From: Petrosia ficiformis
Taxonomy: Eukaryota > Porifera > Demospongiae > Haplosclerida > Petrosiidae
Direction of reading: 5' to 3'
Length of the DNA stretch: 64,000 bases
Assembly: GCA_947044365.1 (NCBI GenBank)
Contig: OX345636.1
Location: 55,345,746 to 55,409,745 of the forward strand
Part shown: piece by piece, positions 1-13,914 of the stretch
Layout: every line of letters starts with the position of its first letter
How positions within the stretch are numbered: the stretch's first letter is position 1
The notes under the pieces: generated by a model
What the model was told of the DNA's origin: nothing
Seen by the model: only the letters and a program-made list of their open reading frames with translations
Databases searched by the model: none
Position numbers and translations under genes: made by a program

Positions 1-1249
1 GTCTGTTGATTAGTCTTGTATGCTGCTGGAGTCTTATTAGATAATTATATACTAGCCTGTGTAGTCCTTGTGAATAGAAGACATAGTTGGAACTGGTCTT
101 GCAAATTGATGGTTTGCCTGCAAATATAATAAAATGTGATGTAGTATAGCTAGCTATCTTAACACCTAAGATGTTAAACTCAGGGTGACCTGGGGCTCCC
201 TCTGTCAAGAGGCGGATCTTAGCCAAGTGAATGTGCTTTACAGGGAAATATGACAAAGGAATGTGCAGCAACACAGCCTGCATATACAGACACATCTGTA
301 AGGGGTGCCATAGGGAACACTATGGCTCCTACTCGGGAGAATGATACTAGAAAGTTCTAATGGACCATCAGGAGAGGTTGACTCATACATTTATTACCCT
401 TCATTTAATCCATGACTCAGTCATATGAAATATATATATATACATGCACTCATGTATTTGAAAAGCATAATTGGATTGTATTTATTGGGTTCAGTAAAAC
501 TACTATCAATGTTCAATGTTATTGTATGGCATGTGTAAAAAAAAAAAAAAAACCTCTATCAGGTTACAATGATACCCCCCTCCCCTCGGGTTCATATACA
601 ATTATTTACAGTATCAGGGTAAAAAAAAGTACATCTCAAACCTCATCAGGCTGGGGCAAACCATAGGCTTCTGCTACCTCATCCTAACTCCCCCCCTCTC
701 TATAGGTTGGGTGTAGCGCTCAGCCTCACTATCATTTCTACAAATCCATACAAACAACACTTCTGCTAAGTACATTGCAAGGAGTTTCACAAACACCACA
801 AAGTCAATAGATACTACTTAAACCAAGAAAAGGTTGTACACATCTGTACGAGTATAATTCTCTCCATTTACAGCCTCAGAAACTGCACTCTGCCTTTATG
901 TATCCTACCAAGCCAAAGAAGTACTATACCACCAATCATTCGTACATGTATATATCACTGGGCCATACTGCATGACTTCATGAGGAATCAAATTCCCACG
1001 ACTGCAATATGTCTTAAAAGGAATCCACAGGCAAGAAAAGGTCTATTATAATCCAGAGTTAGTTGCTTTTAACAATATTGGCAATTCTACAAGATGTTAA
1101 GGGACTTCTTTCAAACACTGTATGCTCTGGGCAGCATGCTGTCTTGCATTTTTTTGAATTTTTGTAAGCAATAAGAATGATTGACTGAATCACAAATAAA
1201 CATACAGCACCTATTATAACTAAAAAAAAAAGATGAGTTAATAATACAA
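1..1249. other. 3' flank of ferrochelatase, no gene seen
   Basis: I see no supported coding exon here. The stretch lies just downstream of the ferrochelatase stop on the minus strand, so part of it is probably 3' UTR. A minus-strand AATAAA-type signal (plus-strand TTTATT near 390) is a possible but distant polyadenylation site. Short open frames at 412-666 and 1059-1253 are low-complexity or chance frames. The 1059-1253 frame overlaps only the last few codons of ferrochelatase, in another frame. A poly-A run near 538-552 and a C-rich run near 575-595 are also present. Confidence 0.5.
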
Positions 1250-4200
1250 TCATGAAAAAAGTTCATTTCTCATTTTATCACACACTGGGTTGACACACAA
1301 AGGACATCGTAGTGACAACTGTCGGCTGCTAACTGTATTAGACTTCAAGTGTGTATGAACTATGTCTGCTAATGCCTGAATGAATACTGGATGATCATTT
1401 AGCGAGGCAGCACGATGAATGTTCTCCCCTCCACACTATAAAAAAATAAAGTATTAAAATTAATATTATACATATTATAATACACCATTTCTGTACAAGC
1501 TGAAGGATGTCAGTGCTTGTCAGGCACATATGAAATGTCTACACATCAATCAAGTATGTACATTTGTAGGGTAGGTCTCACTGTTGCAGTATACCAACCC
1601 CTGTGAAGCCACAGCCACTTCCAGCCAACTATCTACCTCCGAAAATTATAATAGACAGAGTGACAGAAATACACATAAAAAGTACATAAATTTTCTTTTT
1701 AAAACTGGGTTGAAATGTGCCCTTCAAACCAGTAAAAACTCTGTTATTATGCCTTAATCTATCTTTATTAAATTGTAATATTATATCCGACTTTTCGAAA
1801 AGCAGAGCTTGGCTCCATACCAGATTACCCAATTTTAAAATTATGATCTTAACCTTCACTGAACTTGGTAAAATGTATCTCTTTAACTTAACTGACCACA
1901 TCAGCAGCACATGTGTTTGCTAGTAGAAATGTCTGAGTAGTAACATTGTGGTCAAGATGAGCTTGGGATAAATCTAACAGCTATTTTTTTTCTTCGGGAT
2001 GCATGTCCTAACTAAGGGATGTGGGGTATGCAAACAGTGCAAGAATTTTTAGTATAATAAGTTGTTGAGTTTCAGACGAGGAAGTCGTCCTTTAGAACTT
2101 TGAAGGAGTACTTCAGTTTCATCAAAGGTCTGTGTACTCAGACTGCAGTTACACTTACTTTTTAAGGCCCCAGTTGCGAGTACAGAGAAAAGTAGAAACA
2201 CTATTGCCATCAGCAATGATTGATACAGTCATTGCAAAGCAATTATAGGGATATTTTTTTCTCAATATAATTATGCTGTTGATTTTGCTCTTTCTGGAGA
2301 GTGGATTACAATAATATGTAATTGACCCCAACATTCAGGATATCACAAAGCAGAAAGTAAAGATTGCAAAACACTTGAAGCTAAGTTTAATTATGCATGT
2401 TAATACATTAGATTTAGCGGAATGTTAGATAAGGAGGCAATGTGAAGTTAGCGAAGTAGGGTGTGGTAAATGGTGCTGTTATGGTTATTAATTAAGGGTG
2501 TGGTTTTATGTACGCTTGGACTTTTTTTTTAGGAAAAACACTGATCGAGACGCAAGGCAAGAAGTACATTGTAAGACCCTAACACTGAAATTCAGGTTAT
2601 CGCTGTCCCTAACTTCCGAATTCCTGCTACTAATATTGCCCACCATCCCAATTCCAAACATACAGACACACTTACTTCTTTACCAAGTTCCTCTGCATAT
2701 TCTAAATCCAGTTCATGTAAAGTTTCTATATGATCTGATGTGAATGCTATAGGAACTAGTAATAAGTTCTTATGTCCTTTCTTTGATAAAGATTTGATTA
2801 CTTCATCAGTCTGTGGACTCAACCATGGTAAAGGACCTACCTAAATTTAAATGCATGGAGAATGAGACATAATAAATAGTTAATAGCTTATTTCCAAAGG
2901 TGTATCAATTGGAGAGGCTATGTACATGGACTTCAAACAGGCTGCATGAATGCATGATTAAATTCTAAAGGTCAAAGATAGTAACATAGTACATGTATAT
3001 GAAAAGGGCTGTAACTTCCATAATATACTAATGGTTACACATAAGATATGGTGCTATACATGTAATTGTGTTGAAAAATAAATTCATTAATATTTTATAT
3101 TTTGCTATTTCATAGTTGCAACCCTTCTCTTCCTTTAGAGTCAATATGCCCCTTGATATTGCTTTAAATGACCTACATGCAGTCTTGTGCACTGCCACCT
3201 ATGCTCTCCTTTGAGTAAGGACTGGGTGGCATTGTTAACCTATTTTCATATTACAGCCTTAAGACATTTGTGATGATCAGTAGAATTTCTAAATGATTAA
3301 TTAAAACACCATGGAATGTTCCATATACAGGGCCAATGAGAGAACAGATTAGTAAACTTCAATATAGGTCCCCTACCTTTATAGGCAATAATAAAGATGA
3401 TGATTTTTTACCCTCAATTAATTATAGATTAGGAGTGAGGTGACTTATAATGCTTTATAATTACTTCACACATATACAAGTATATTGATACATGTATGTG
3501 AACGATCTTTTGGACATTTACAAAACAAGACTGCAAGACTGCGTATATGTATGAACTGATAACCAGTAACTGATAAACTGTTAATTATAAGTGAAAAGTT
3601 TATAATTATTATCGTTACATGTGCCCACAGTTGGGGCCTAACTGAACTATACTAACACAACCGCTCCCCACTTCAGTGTCCCTCATTACCAGAGTTTCAA
3701 ACAGCAAGGGGGAAGTTATCCTCCCCCACCTAACTAGAGTTTCTCCATATAAATTTCAGACTAAATGTATTGCAACATGCAACAACATCTCAGCTATAAG
3801 TCTGCTGGGGCTCCAGCCGCCACCAACCTTAAGAGGCCTAAATTAAAGAAAAAACATTTCTGGGGTAACATACCTGCAAACCTCACCAACCAGGAGCAGT
3901 GTGATCGATTGATGTGTACTTGGAATGAATTAAATGGTTCTCTTGAGACCAGTGTTTAGCACGTTTCGGCACGCTTTAAATATTAGCAGAAAGTGGGCAT
4001 GGTGATAACATGCCTTCGATTAATTAATTATTGCTCTATGTAGGGGTGCATTTTCACTGACTACTGTACTTTCATACACTCGCCTTGCTTTCCTGCAACT
4101 AACGAAGAATGATTTTGGTAGCTATGGCTTTCTTAGTACATGTACAACATGTATGTCTTCTGTCTAACTAAGTGAGTCAACGATCAGTATGCTTAAAATG

Positions 4201-5114
4201 TGAAAGTGAGTAAAAATGTAGGCGTTGCCCTTCAAACCCCATTTACCTTGGTGTCTTCAAAGCATAAAGTTTTTCAACAACGGCTTTTTTTAAGAATTCA
4301 TCTTTCCAGCAAGTTAAAATGATGAGTCTTATAAAATGAGAGTTATACAGAGTTGGTTATTAAACTGACATTCAGCTCACAAATTTAGAAAAAAGACACA
4401 ATGCAAGATGTAAGATACAAGCAAGTTAGAAATTTTAAAGTGAATCAAATTTTTGTGCTGCTGGTGTGGAGTGGTGAGGCTGAGCCACACCACTTTCAAA
4501 GTTGGTGGGTGCTATATGCTTATACCCGACACAGTCTCCTATTCTTATGCCTACATGTGTGTACATGTATGATGGCCCCTACTAACATACATTTTTGTAT
4601 TTCCTTTTATTGAGGGTCTACATAAGCTCATAACTTTAGCATGGAATCATCAACAATAGATTCACCATTTTGATACAGCTTCATGTATCCGCAAATGAAA
4701 GAAATTGACACATCGCAGCTAATTTCAGTGAGTTGAATTATTCACTGCTTGATGTATTCCGCCAATATTTATGTGAAGCAAACTAAATGTACATGTATAG
4801 GAATGATATGTAACATTTCAATCTGATAAAATAATGGGATTATAATCAATTACTATATATGCGTTCCCTTCTTTTTCTAGTATATGTTCATGTGTATCAC
4901 TAAATTTTAGCACTGCACTATTATAGCCGTTTTTGTTGGAAAAGGAAACTCACAAACTACTTGAAAAGATGGAAATAGGTAAATAAAAAAAATGATTTTA
5001 ACTGTTGTATCAATCTTTTCCTACAGTAAAATAGTACTATCACTCTAAAAATTAATTGTTATTTTAACCTATGATTGGTTACATGAGTTTCAATATTAAT
5101 TATATGCTCCTGAG

Positions 5115-5150
<36 letters not shown>

Positions 5151-7062
5151 GGCTGGGAATCGGCTGAGATTCTGAAATCGATTATCCCTAACTCCAAGTC
5201 GATTGACAATCAATTAAAATCACTGGAAGTAATTAGGCCAATTAAGTCAATTAATACAGGAAACTCCTCCCATTTTATGATCAAAAAGGCTTCCTATCAC
5301 TTCAATATTGTACAGCATTTGCCGTCACATGCTGGAAAAGTATGTCGTTTGGAATAATTAGCATAATCGATATCACAGATTTATAATCGATAATCAGAAG
5401 AATTTTCAATATCGATTGATTAATCAATGAATTGATTAATTGTCCCAGCCCTAATATATATATATATATATATCATAATGAGATTCATAGCCCATGTATT
5501 TTCAATTAGGCGTGTAAGTCTATATTGTGCATATAAACCTCTAAATAGGTTGATATTTTAAAATATAAACCTTTTGCTAATAATCAGTCTCTATACAGAA
5601 ATACTGGCTGAAATTCGAAGGCAATTAGTTTCAGGACAATGCTAGATATGAATCTCATGCTAAAATATATCAGATATAACATCTGTCTATATGTGTTATA
5701 TAAACCTGCCATCTCGATTGATATCACCCTCAGGCCTATGGCCCTCAGGTGATACCTTACCTCTTGGCAGGTTTATATCACGCATATAGACCTCTCAAAC
5801 ATGTTATATCTATATTAACTAGTATATAAAGTAAATTACACTATAAAGAATCTCACAGTAATTTAGAAACAATGAATATTATTTGTTATTATAAGTCATG
5901 TACATAATAAGAACGTAAGCAACATTTGTTGATTCACAGGTGATAGAATGGGTATGATAAACTATGATTATAATACACCACAGGTTGTACTTATATAATA
6001 CTTTGTTTTGTTAATATACTTTATTAAGACAAGTACTTTATATACTAGTCCTGAAACTAGTACTTGTAAATATTATATGCATGAATAGGTATAATGTGTG
6101 AATGTGTTACATTGACAATAATAATGATGGCCAGTAGGGTGCATTATGAAGATCAATAAGACACATTTAGACATATTGAAAGTCACTTGAAATATACATT
6201 GTAACCTAACTACTAGCCAAATTTAGTTACCCAAGTAGCCAAAGCCACAAAACTACTAGCTTTTTGGCTGTTACTAGCTCTAATTTTAGGGCCTGAGGGA
6301 TGGCAAATAGTTTGTTGTTGTGATAATTGTAGTTAAGTGATTATCACGTCGTCTAAATAATCACCATATTGTGAACATGATATGGAATATTGAACCACAA
6401 ATTCAGGTTTTTGGTACTATCACATCTAAGTTTTTCAACACTGCTTACTAGACAAATAAAAGGAATCAATTATTCAGGTTGCTGAATCAAATCTATGTAC
6501 ATGAGTCACCAATAATCACAATTATCGTACATGTATATCTCCACAGATTGACTCACATTTTGCATAATAGCCATACACTATCTTAAGGTGTAATAATCAT
6601 TTGCAAACCTTGGATTGCCAAACTAGTCGATAAGGATGAGTATGTCCTAGTTCTTCCATAACACCTTGTACAGTAGCACTAACTTCCTGTGGATAAGGAT
6701 CTCCCCGATTTACAACCTGCACAAGTACATTATTATATTAATGTACATTGTACATGTACATGTACATGCACATGTACATTATTATACATGTACATGTACA
6801 TGCACATGTTCATTTATATTGATATACATGTACATGTACATGCACATGTTAATTATGGTGTTAATGTACATGTACATGTACCTGTCTATATACTTATAGT
6901 GCATATGAATTACATGTAGTATTAGAATGTACATGTATATGCACATTATTGTATTGAATAGTGTTGTTTTAGTTAACTAAAACTAAAACCCCTTTTAGTA
7001 AGACAGTTTGGCTTTTAACTAAATTGTTTGTATATATGTATGTATATATGTATGTATGTATG

Positions 7063-7121
<59 letters not shown>

Positions 7122-10100
7122 TGTATGTATGTATGTATGTATGTATGTATGTATGTATGTATGCATGTATGTATGTATGTATGTATGTATGTATGTATGT
7201 AGGTATGTATGTGTATGTACATAATAACTATAACTTATTATATGTACAAGTCTACATGTACATGTACATGTATATTCCATAGCATGAATATTATGATGTA
7301 CATGTACATACATGTACATGTACATGTACAGTATTATGCTAATGTACATTTACATGTATATGTCTATATACTGTAATACTATATAGCACACATGAACCAC
7401 ATGTAGTAGAACTATGATGTAAAATAGGGTATGTTACATGTCATGTGATATCATAACTTTGAATATAGGCTCTTAATGGGGGCCTGGTTTCAACTGTTTG
7501 TGCATATACTAATTACAAAGAGTGGTCTGTACAGCATGTCAGTTTGTAGTATACAATAACATGGCCAGGATCTGGTCCTGGTTTGAAACAATATTGGGAA
7601 ATTCAAGGTGCTGTGAAGATACAGAGCTCGTTTCATTCAAACTAGCTACATGTACATGTACATGTACATGTACTGTACATGTACATTGATTAAATTGAAA
7701 CAAGAGATAGTTCACAGAACCACGGAAACTTAAATTAGTATGTACACTATAACAGTTAAATACAGGCTCATTTGCTCCATCATCCTAAGTACTTTGATAT
7801 TAGGCTAGTGATAATCCATATTTAACTCACTTTCATTGGAAGTGAATGAGCAGAGAACAATATTATTACATCACGTTGTAATTCTTCAGGAAATTTATTC
7901 AATGCTTCTTGAATATTTGTTGCAAAAGCCTGTTAGAATATTAGTTGAATCACATGATTATCAGATGACATAACCAACTTTTATTAACCCTTTGTGTACC
8001 GGCCATCGGTCTATTGTAGACCATGTAATGCTTGATGATTTTAATCTATCAGTTTTTCCTAAATGACGATATATTGCATTCAAACTACTACCAGTCGTTG
8101 AACAGGAGTATTGTGGATATTGTGTGAATGCTATAGCTCTCTCCACACCATCTCTGTAGAAAACATGAACAATAATACATGGATTGATAAGTTAATGAAA
8201 TCTGAGTGAAACAAGACCCTCTTGTTTTTTTTTTTGATAACCTTACAGCAATGAAGAATGTAGCCTTGTACCCAGACTCTTTAATGCAGCTGAGAAAGAG
8301 CTGGATTCAACTGTTTGCACAAGTGCTAATTAATGTACAAAACACCACATGGTCACTAAGGGGTGTGTCAGTTTGTATTACAAAATAATACAGCCAATAT
8401 CGGCTCCTGGTTTGGAATGAGTTCAGGATATCCATGGTGCTGTACAGAACAGAGGTCGTTGGGTCAAAACTAGCCACATTGATTATACTACCTATGTCAG
8501 CTACATGTACATGTAAGTAAAACTAAAAGTTTATGAGTCGCCTCGACATCTGGGAAATTAATTAGCACATGTGCAAACAATTGAATCCATGTTCTTTTCT
8601 TAGCCATCTTAATTAATGAGGCTATAGAGGATCTGGAAGCAAATTGGCTTAAAGGAATATGAGGTAGTACCACAAGGTGTTGTGTTGTTTGAGGAAGGGG
8701 GGCTAGTGAATATGAGGTAGTACCACAAGGTGTTGTGTTGTTTGAGGAAGGGGGGCTAGTGGATGGTGGTGGATTATTTAACTTGGTGTAGTGTAAGTAA
8801 ATAAAATTTAGTGTTCAAGGTGGGCATGTACAGTTGAACGAAATCATAATGTTTATTACAACATCAAGCTTACTCCAGCATTTAAAAGTACATAAATTCT
8901 TGTAAATTAGAAAAGGGTTCTTATAATTAACATAAAATATGTCTTGCTCTATAGTCAAAAATAGGTACATGTAGGTTTGAAGAATCTACAATTTAGAATA
9001 CTTGCATGGTATTACATGCTAAATTTGGACCTTTGATTTTGCAAGGTGTGTTATGTGTTACATCACAAACGATTTAGAAAAAAATGACTATATTTGGGAT
9101 CTAGTCAATGAATTACACATGTAACTGGTCTTCCTGGATCCCAAATTTCCTTTCTGTACAGAATAACCAGAAATAGTGAGTGATTATAGGTAAATATTCT
9201 AATTTTCAAAAAAGTGACTCGTTTCCATACAGTACAGTAATTACTCAGTAGTGTCATTATCACACTACAGTAGTTCAACAGTTGTTTTGACAGTAAATGG
9301 TGTACTTGTCAATTCAACACCACAGTAGAGAGACAGTAATTACTACATGTATATTATACTGACAGTAGAACTAAGATAATTACTGTTACTATATGGTGAC
9401 ATTTTATTGACATATACTGTACATGTAAATGATTATGTAGTTGCCCACCATTCAACAATTTTGTAACGGAGGTTAATGAACTTTCATATCAAGTGTAAGC
9501 TGTTATTTCTTAGGTATTAAATTTCATTAATTTTCTGTCCAAAATGGTGGAATTACAAGTGATTAAATGTCAGGATTTGGACAAAATTATTTAGTGGAAA
9601 AGTGTCCTTTTTGAAAATGACGATACAGTTGTAATCCAATTTGGGAAAACCACTCTTGTAGCATATTACATGTAAGTTTAAACACTCGCTATTTAGCCAT
9701 TTCGCACAGAAATTTGGCACCCAGGAGGAACAATGACAGATTAGCGAGTGTTATGTGCCAGAAGTGTGGTTTTCCCAAATTAGCTCACATTTGTTGAAAA
9801 TTATACTATTATTTTCATACTGTTGGGTCACATGCATCAGTTAATGATTACACTTGTGTAACAAGTTATATTACTCTCAAATGTAAAAGGTAACCTCTCC
9901 ACAAAACATGGAGTCTCTATTTATAGAACTCAATCCGCTGTCACAACACATGACGCTACATCAACGCAAAAGAAATTACATCAGAATTACATGTAAGTAT
10001 CAGATATACATGAATTACTGTGCTAACTCATAGGTGTAAAAAAATGAAATTACATTTTAAATATTATAAGTCAAGATATGCGACCTAATTTTTGAAAAGG

Positions 10101-13100
10101 GACCTTTTCCCACAAAATTATTATGATCAAACGTTTATGTTCAACAGCTCATCATTCTGCAATTTTGTATAGGAAGTCAAAGAAATGTGATATCCCCAGG
10201 AAGGGGTATTATTAGGCTTGTTGGTTACCAAATTTCATTTACTTCCTGTACATAATGGTGGAATGAATTAAAGAAAAAGTTCCCTTTTCGAAAATTAGGT
10301 CACATATATATATATATCTGTACTATACTTGTATATACATGTAGTACAATGATACTATGACTGACTATAATTATATACAGAAAACCCCTACTTATTTAAA
10401 CCTTAATTACCAATTACCTATACATTTCCTCAATTGCATCTTCTGTTAATGGATGTGCATATCGAAATCCAATATAAAACTTATGAGGACCTGCGTGTAT
10501 AAAATAATTTTGAATAGTATGCATATTATAGCCTCACAAACAATGAAAAAGATATGGAGAGAAAAGGTATCCCTATGCGGTGTCCAATATTCAGTAATCA
10601 TGGCCAACTCGGGAAATTAGCATATTCATGAGCAACAAATTATAAAACTTGCTTTTCTATAAGACAGAATTGATTTTGTGTTGATAGCACTCTCCATTTC
10701 ACAGCAATTCCCTGCAGTGGCGTAGTCAGACCAAGAAATGAAGGGGGGCCCGGCGTGCGAAGCACGCAGCGAAAAATTTTCGGCTAATTAATTTTTCACG
10801 AGGGGCGTGGCCAATACACCGAGACTGCCCGTTCATTGATCATCGACAAATTTACAAACACAAATCCTCGTCTACATCTGACTCACGCTCTGACAGTACT
10901 CTAAGATGGTTTAGATCGATTAACTTTTCATCAATCAAAAATAACTAACCTTTTCCTAGAGTGGACTGGTGCTAGAAAATTAGTAATAATTGACTGCCTC
11001 TTGACAGCCATTTTATCTCGATTTTGGTCAGCAGGGGGGCCCATAATCTTTTAAGGGTGGCCAGGCCCGCCCTGGCTACCCCATAGCTACGCCTATGATT
11101 CCATGCTGTTTTTTTTTTCAGCTAGAAGTAACTTACATGTATTTGACGAATCTGATAGCTACGGATATGAAACTTGTTTTACTCTCATAACTTACCTTAG
11201 TCTATACAGCAATGGCCTTTTTTTTTTAAATACAGCTTCTAGGATTTCTGAAATGAGCATTACACTATGTAAAATGTACCGTGACTCAAGAACAAACAGT
11301 TGTAAAAGAAGAACGGACTGTTGCCAAATACTTCAGTCTTTCAACTACTGGTTTTCAAAATTTCAGAGTAGTAGTGATTGTGGATAATTAGAACAAGTTA
11401 CCTAAAATATACTATTACAGTAATCAGAAATGTATAGTCATTAATAAATATGCTAATTACCCGAGCGTCACCTTAACTTTCTAAACATTACTAATACTTC
11501 ATTACATCTTCTAGTGCCTTTTCTGGTTTAGTAGTAGTAAGCTGTCATGTTTTAGGTATTCATACACCTGGTATTTATATTTTGTGGGAAGACTAATAAG
11601 TCGACTTCCTCATTTGTTGGCTTGCTACACACAAAATGGCTGCTTTGTACAATGAAAGTCACAAAACAAATTATGACACATCTTTATTTCAATTAACGAT
11701 AATTAAAGTTTGGGTCATTCCACAAATACAGTGTATACATGTACATGTATATGTATATATCATGTATATATATGTGTTTCTCCCCGGATAAATATTAAGG
11801 GTGTGGGAGGGCATCAGTGGTACATGACATTTGATTAACAATGTTCAATTAATATATATATAATTTAGGGATGTGCGATACCACTAAATAATAGTATTGC
11901 GTATCGCTGCCAAAAATATCACGATACGATACAGTATCACGATAATTGAAATAATATTGAAACACTTATAATAAGTAAATAAATGTCCTATTTGGATGTA
12001 CATGTGTATTTGTCAAGAAATGGTAAAAGAAATCAATGAAAGTTATGCACACTAGCTTTTTATAATTACTTTTAGGTATCGAATTACACAAATCAGAAAA
12101 ACCATGTTTACTAAACTGTCCATTCCAGTGTATCGATACACACAAAAGCTAATATTGTATCACGATATTGAACGAAAATATCGATATTTCGATTTATCGA
12201 TACGAATCGCACATCCCTAATATAATTATATATATATATACATGTATATATAATAATAATACACAATACTAATATGATAATACCTAACCTGTTTCGGGGC
12301 TAACTTGATTCAAAATATCAACCATACCCTGCCCTTGTCTCTCAGTCCACATTCGTATTGGAGACCCACCTCCAATCTTTAAATACTGTTCTTTGATACG
12401 TGGAGTCCTTCGTTTAGCAATCCATGGAGCTAATTTACTGAAACACAATGTGATTATAATTATTAATTGTTATTGAATTTATTGCCTGAGACTGCTTCTG
12501 CTCAGGAACTAGAATCAGAAGTGCTTTAAATAAGAAAATGAACACACAGTAATGAAGAAAGATGGACAGTTGGAAGGCAGTAACATAGTAAAAGGTTTTA
12601 ATACAGAATAGGGAGGCCCAGATGTTTTGATACGTTTTGACACATGGGCCAAATTTGGCAAACAATGGTTTGTCTACAATGTATACCACTGGGAATACAT
12701 CTTGAGCCAAATAACAAAGAGATAATACTGTTAGTGACAATGTAATCATAATTAACTGCGCCATTTGACACAAAGAGTGATATACTGTGTTTGTCAAATA
12801 AGAATAAGAGCCTCTTTGGGTCAATGGAGCACCATGTAAGCTTATAAAAACTACTGGAGAGGGCACATTGGGGTTTCCACTAGAATTCTGAAAGTTTTAT
12901 ATTGAATATTAACAATAATAATACCTCCATAGCTCACTAGGAGCAGTGTGTGTTGGTTGATTGCTTCCCCCTCTGTATTAAATTTTGGGTAAGATGATGG
13001 ATGTATCATTATACCGGTTTAAACCCCTAACAACCAAATCATAAGGTCACACAATCACAATGACCTCAAATCATATTACTTTATAATGTGGTATACATGT

Positions 13101-13914
13101 AGTTTATTAATGTCATAAGGTTAATACATGTATATGACTATACTGTAACTCAGTAATGAAGCAATGGATTGATTCACGCACAAAAAAAGAACAGGAATGA
13201 TAATTATATGAATAAATTAATGGCGGAGATTAGAAGATCTTTCCAAACTAATGTTAAGAACAGAGGTCAAAGTGACAATGTGTGGTTTTTAGGGTGGAGG
13301 AGTATGTAAAGGAAAATTTCACCAGTGTCACAGGGCAGAGTCTCCCTTAGTGTAGAATCTTCCCCCAAATATAATGCACTAGGGACCGGATAGCAAATAG
13401 AGGAAAACTTGTGTTCTGATTTTAACATTACCTACGTAAGCCTCTCCCACAAAATCCTATGATTGGGGAGGGTTGTAGATTTTACACTAGGAGAGATGCT
13501 GCACTGGGAGACCGGCAATAGTCACTTAGTAGTGCTGTTGACATGACATTGTCAGTGGGAGTATTTGATTTCCTAAATGACATACCTCTGAGCTGGCAAT
13601 GGAATTAGATCTTTATCAAGAAATAGGCGCAGTAGAAAGTCGTGTACATCTTCCTGTGTTTCAGGACCACCTAGATTAAGCATCAATATGCCAGTCTTTG
13701 GCGACCTAGTTAATGAAAAACATAATGATGATGTCAATACCAAAACATATTACTACAGAGATCATGCCCCTGGAATCTCTGCCAATTAGCTGGGCATATA
13801 ATAAGGACTTCTCAAATAGTATACACTTAATTAGACTTACTTATTGCTTTGAGTAGAAAACAGTCTACTATAAGAATTCGTTCTGAAAGAACTAATCAAT
13901 CTCTGGAGCATCAT
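1250..13914 (-). CDS. FECH: Ferrochelatase, mitochondrial (nine exons)
   Basis: Ferrochelatase inserts Fe2+ into protoporphyrin IX, the last step of haem synthesis, at the matrix face of the mitochondrial inner membrane. Minus-strand coding exons in order: 13914-13841, 13705-13586, 12437-12289, 10490-10418, 8153-7979, 7929-7831, 6716-6609, 2840-2676, 1435-1250. All junctions are GT-AG and the sum is 1149 nt, exactly 383 codons (382 aa). The N-terminus is rich in Arg and Ser with no acidic residue, as in a mitochondrial presequence. Conserved blocks include [19 protein letters not shown] (C156), FSAHSLPM (catalytic-type H225), VVNRGDPYP and SDHIETL. The C-terminal CPLCVNPVC supplies three cysteines (365, 368, 373) which, with C156, match the animal [2Fe-2S] ligand set. 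A second in-frame ATG at 13974 would add 20 residues. I chose 13914 because the presequence follows directly and the shared promoter is short. The introns carry MITEs, foldbacks and microsatellites listed separately. Confidence 0.96.
5148..5453. mobile_element. hAT-like MITE, TAGGGCTGGGA family, copy 1
   Basis: Terminal inverted repeats TAGGGCTGGGA and TCCCAGCCCTA bound 306 bp of non-coding sequence in a ferrochelatase intron. The flanks are TA microsatellite, so the apparent 8-bp duplication ATATATAT is weak here. Related copies lie at 23205-23486 and 62855-63121 in the opposite orientation, with better flanking duplications. Element size, TAGGG start and 8-bp duplications fit non-autonomous hAT elements. 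Confidence 0.75.
5671..5811. repeat. Imperfect foldback of about 140 bp
   Basis: The left arm contains AGATATAACAT followed by ATATAAACCTGCCA. The right arm contains TGGCAGGTTTATAT and ATGTTATATCT. The centre carries a second imperfect stem (GATATCACC with GGTGATACC). It lies in a ferrochelatase intron and looks like a small foldback transposon. No clear target duplication was seen. Confidence 0.6.
6740..6875. repeat. TACATGTA-rich tandem repeat
   Basis: Three degenerate units of roughly 55 bp, each with a run of GTACATGTACATGTACATGCACATG, follow one another between two ferrochelatase exons. Because ACATGT is self-complementary, both strands encode the same hexamer and the open frames across it on both strands are artefacts. 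Confidence 0.7.
7028..7220. repeat. (GTAT)n microsatellite
   Basis: About 190 bp of GTAT tetranucleotide repeats with a few interruptions (an ATG slip near 7111, a GCAT at 7162). This explains the long Tyr/Val/Cys/Met and His/Thr/Tyr/Ile frames on both strands, which are not genes. It sits in an intron of ferrochelatase. Confidence 0.95.
8655..8760. repeat. Tandem duplication of a 53-bp unit
   Basis: Two consecutive copies (8655-8707, 8708-8760) begin GAATATGAGGTAGTACC and end GGGGGGCTAGT, and they read as identical. This indicates a recent event, in a ferrochelatase intron. Confidence 0.9.
9638..9781. mobile_element. Foldback element, AATTTGGGAAAACCAC family
   Basis: Terminal inverted repeats AATTTGGGAAAACCAC and GTGGTTTTCCCAAATT enclose a second inner pair (AACACTCGCT / AGCGAGTGTT). 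It is non-coding and intronic. A related, more diverged segment with CCACAC / GTGTGG ends lies at about 14994-15245 in the Rab gene. Confidence 0.65.
10076..10306. mobile_element. Foldback/MITE with ATATGCGACCTAATTTT ends
   Basis: The left end reads ATATGCGACCTAATTTTTGA and the right end contains AAAATTAGGTCACATAT, an imperfect terminal inverted repeat of about 25 bp. The interior is non-coding. It lies in a ferrochelatase intron, upstream in transcript order of the exon at 8153-7979. Confidence 0.6.
10715..11097. mobile_element. hAT-like MITE with CAGTGGCGTAG ends
   Basis: The ends are CAGTGGCGTAG and CTACGCCTATG over 383 bp. The flanks ATTCCCTG (10707-10714) and ATTCCATG (11098-11105) form an 8-bp target duplication with one mismatch, as expected for hAT. 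The interior is more GC-rich than its surroundings and non-coding. Confidence 0.75.
11866..12219. mobile_element. hAT-like MITE with TAGGGATGTGCGAT ends
   Basis: The 354-bp element has inverted ends TAGGGATGTGCGATAC and ATCGCACATCCCTA, flanked by a perfect 8-bp duplication ATATAATT (11858-11865 and 12220-12227). The interior repeats CGATA-type words and has no coding sequence. Confidence 0.85.
12624..12857. repeat. Dispersed repeat, copy 1 (second copy at 20996-21205)
   Basis: This segment and 20996-21205 share blocks such as GGGCCAAATTTGGC / GAGCCAAATTGGC at one end and GGAGCACCATGTAAGCTT / GGTGCACCATATAAGCTT at the other. The two ends are themselves roughly inverted copies of each other. 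The minus-strand frame of 143 aa across 12435-12866 is this repeat read as protein and is not a gene. A fragment also occurs near 17590-17640. Confidence 0.6.
13049..13220. repeat. Dispersed ATAAGGTTAATACAT repeat, copy 1
   Basis: A block with AATGTCATAAGGTTAATACA followed by an ACTGTAACTCAGTAATG-type block recurs at about 17265-17405 and at 17660-17692 plus 18078-18195. The third copy is split by the MITE at 17693-18077, which shows the repeat is older than that insertion. Confidence 0.6.

Noticed and set aside
6969..7349. Open frames of 60-126 aa on both strands rich in Tyr/Val/Cys or His/Thr/Ile
   Set aside because: They are translations of the (GTAT)n and ACATGT repeats. Overlapping frames on both strands have the same repetitive composition.
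12435..12866. 143-aa minus-strand frame with hydrophobic segments
   Set aside because: It lies in a dispersed repeat (second copy at 20996-21205) and overlaps the edge of a ferrochelatase exon in another frame.
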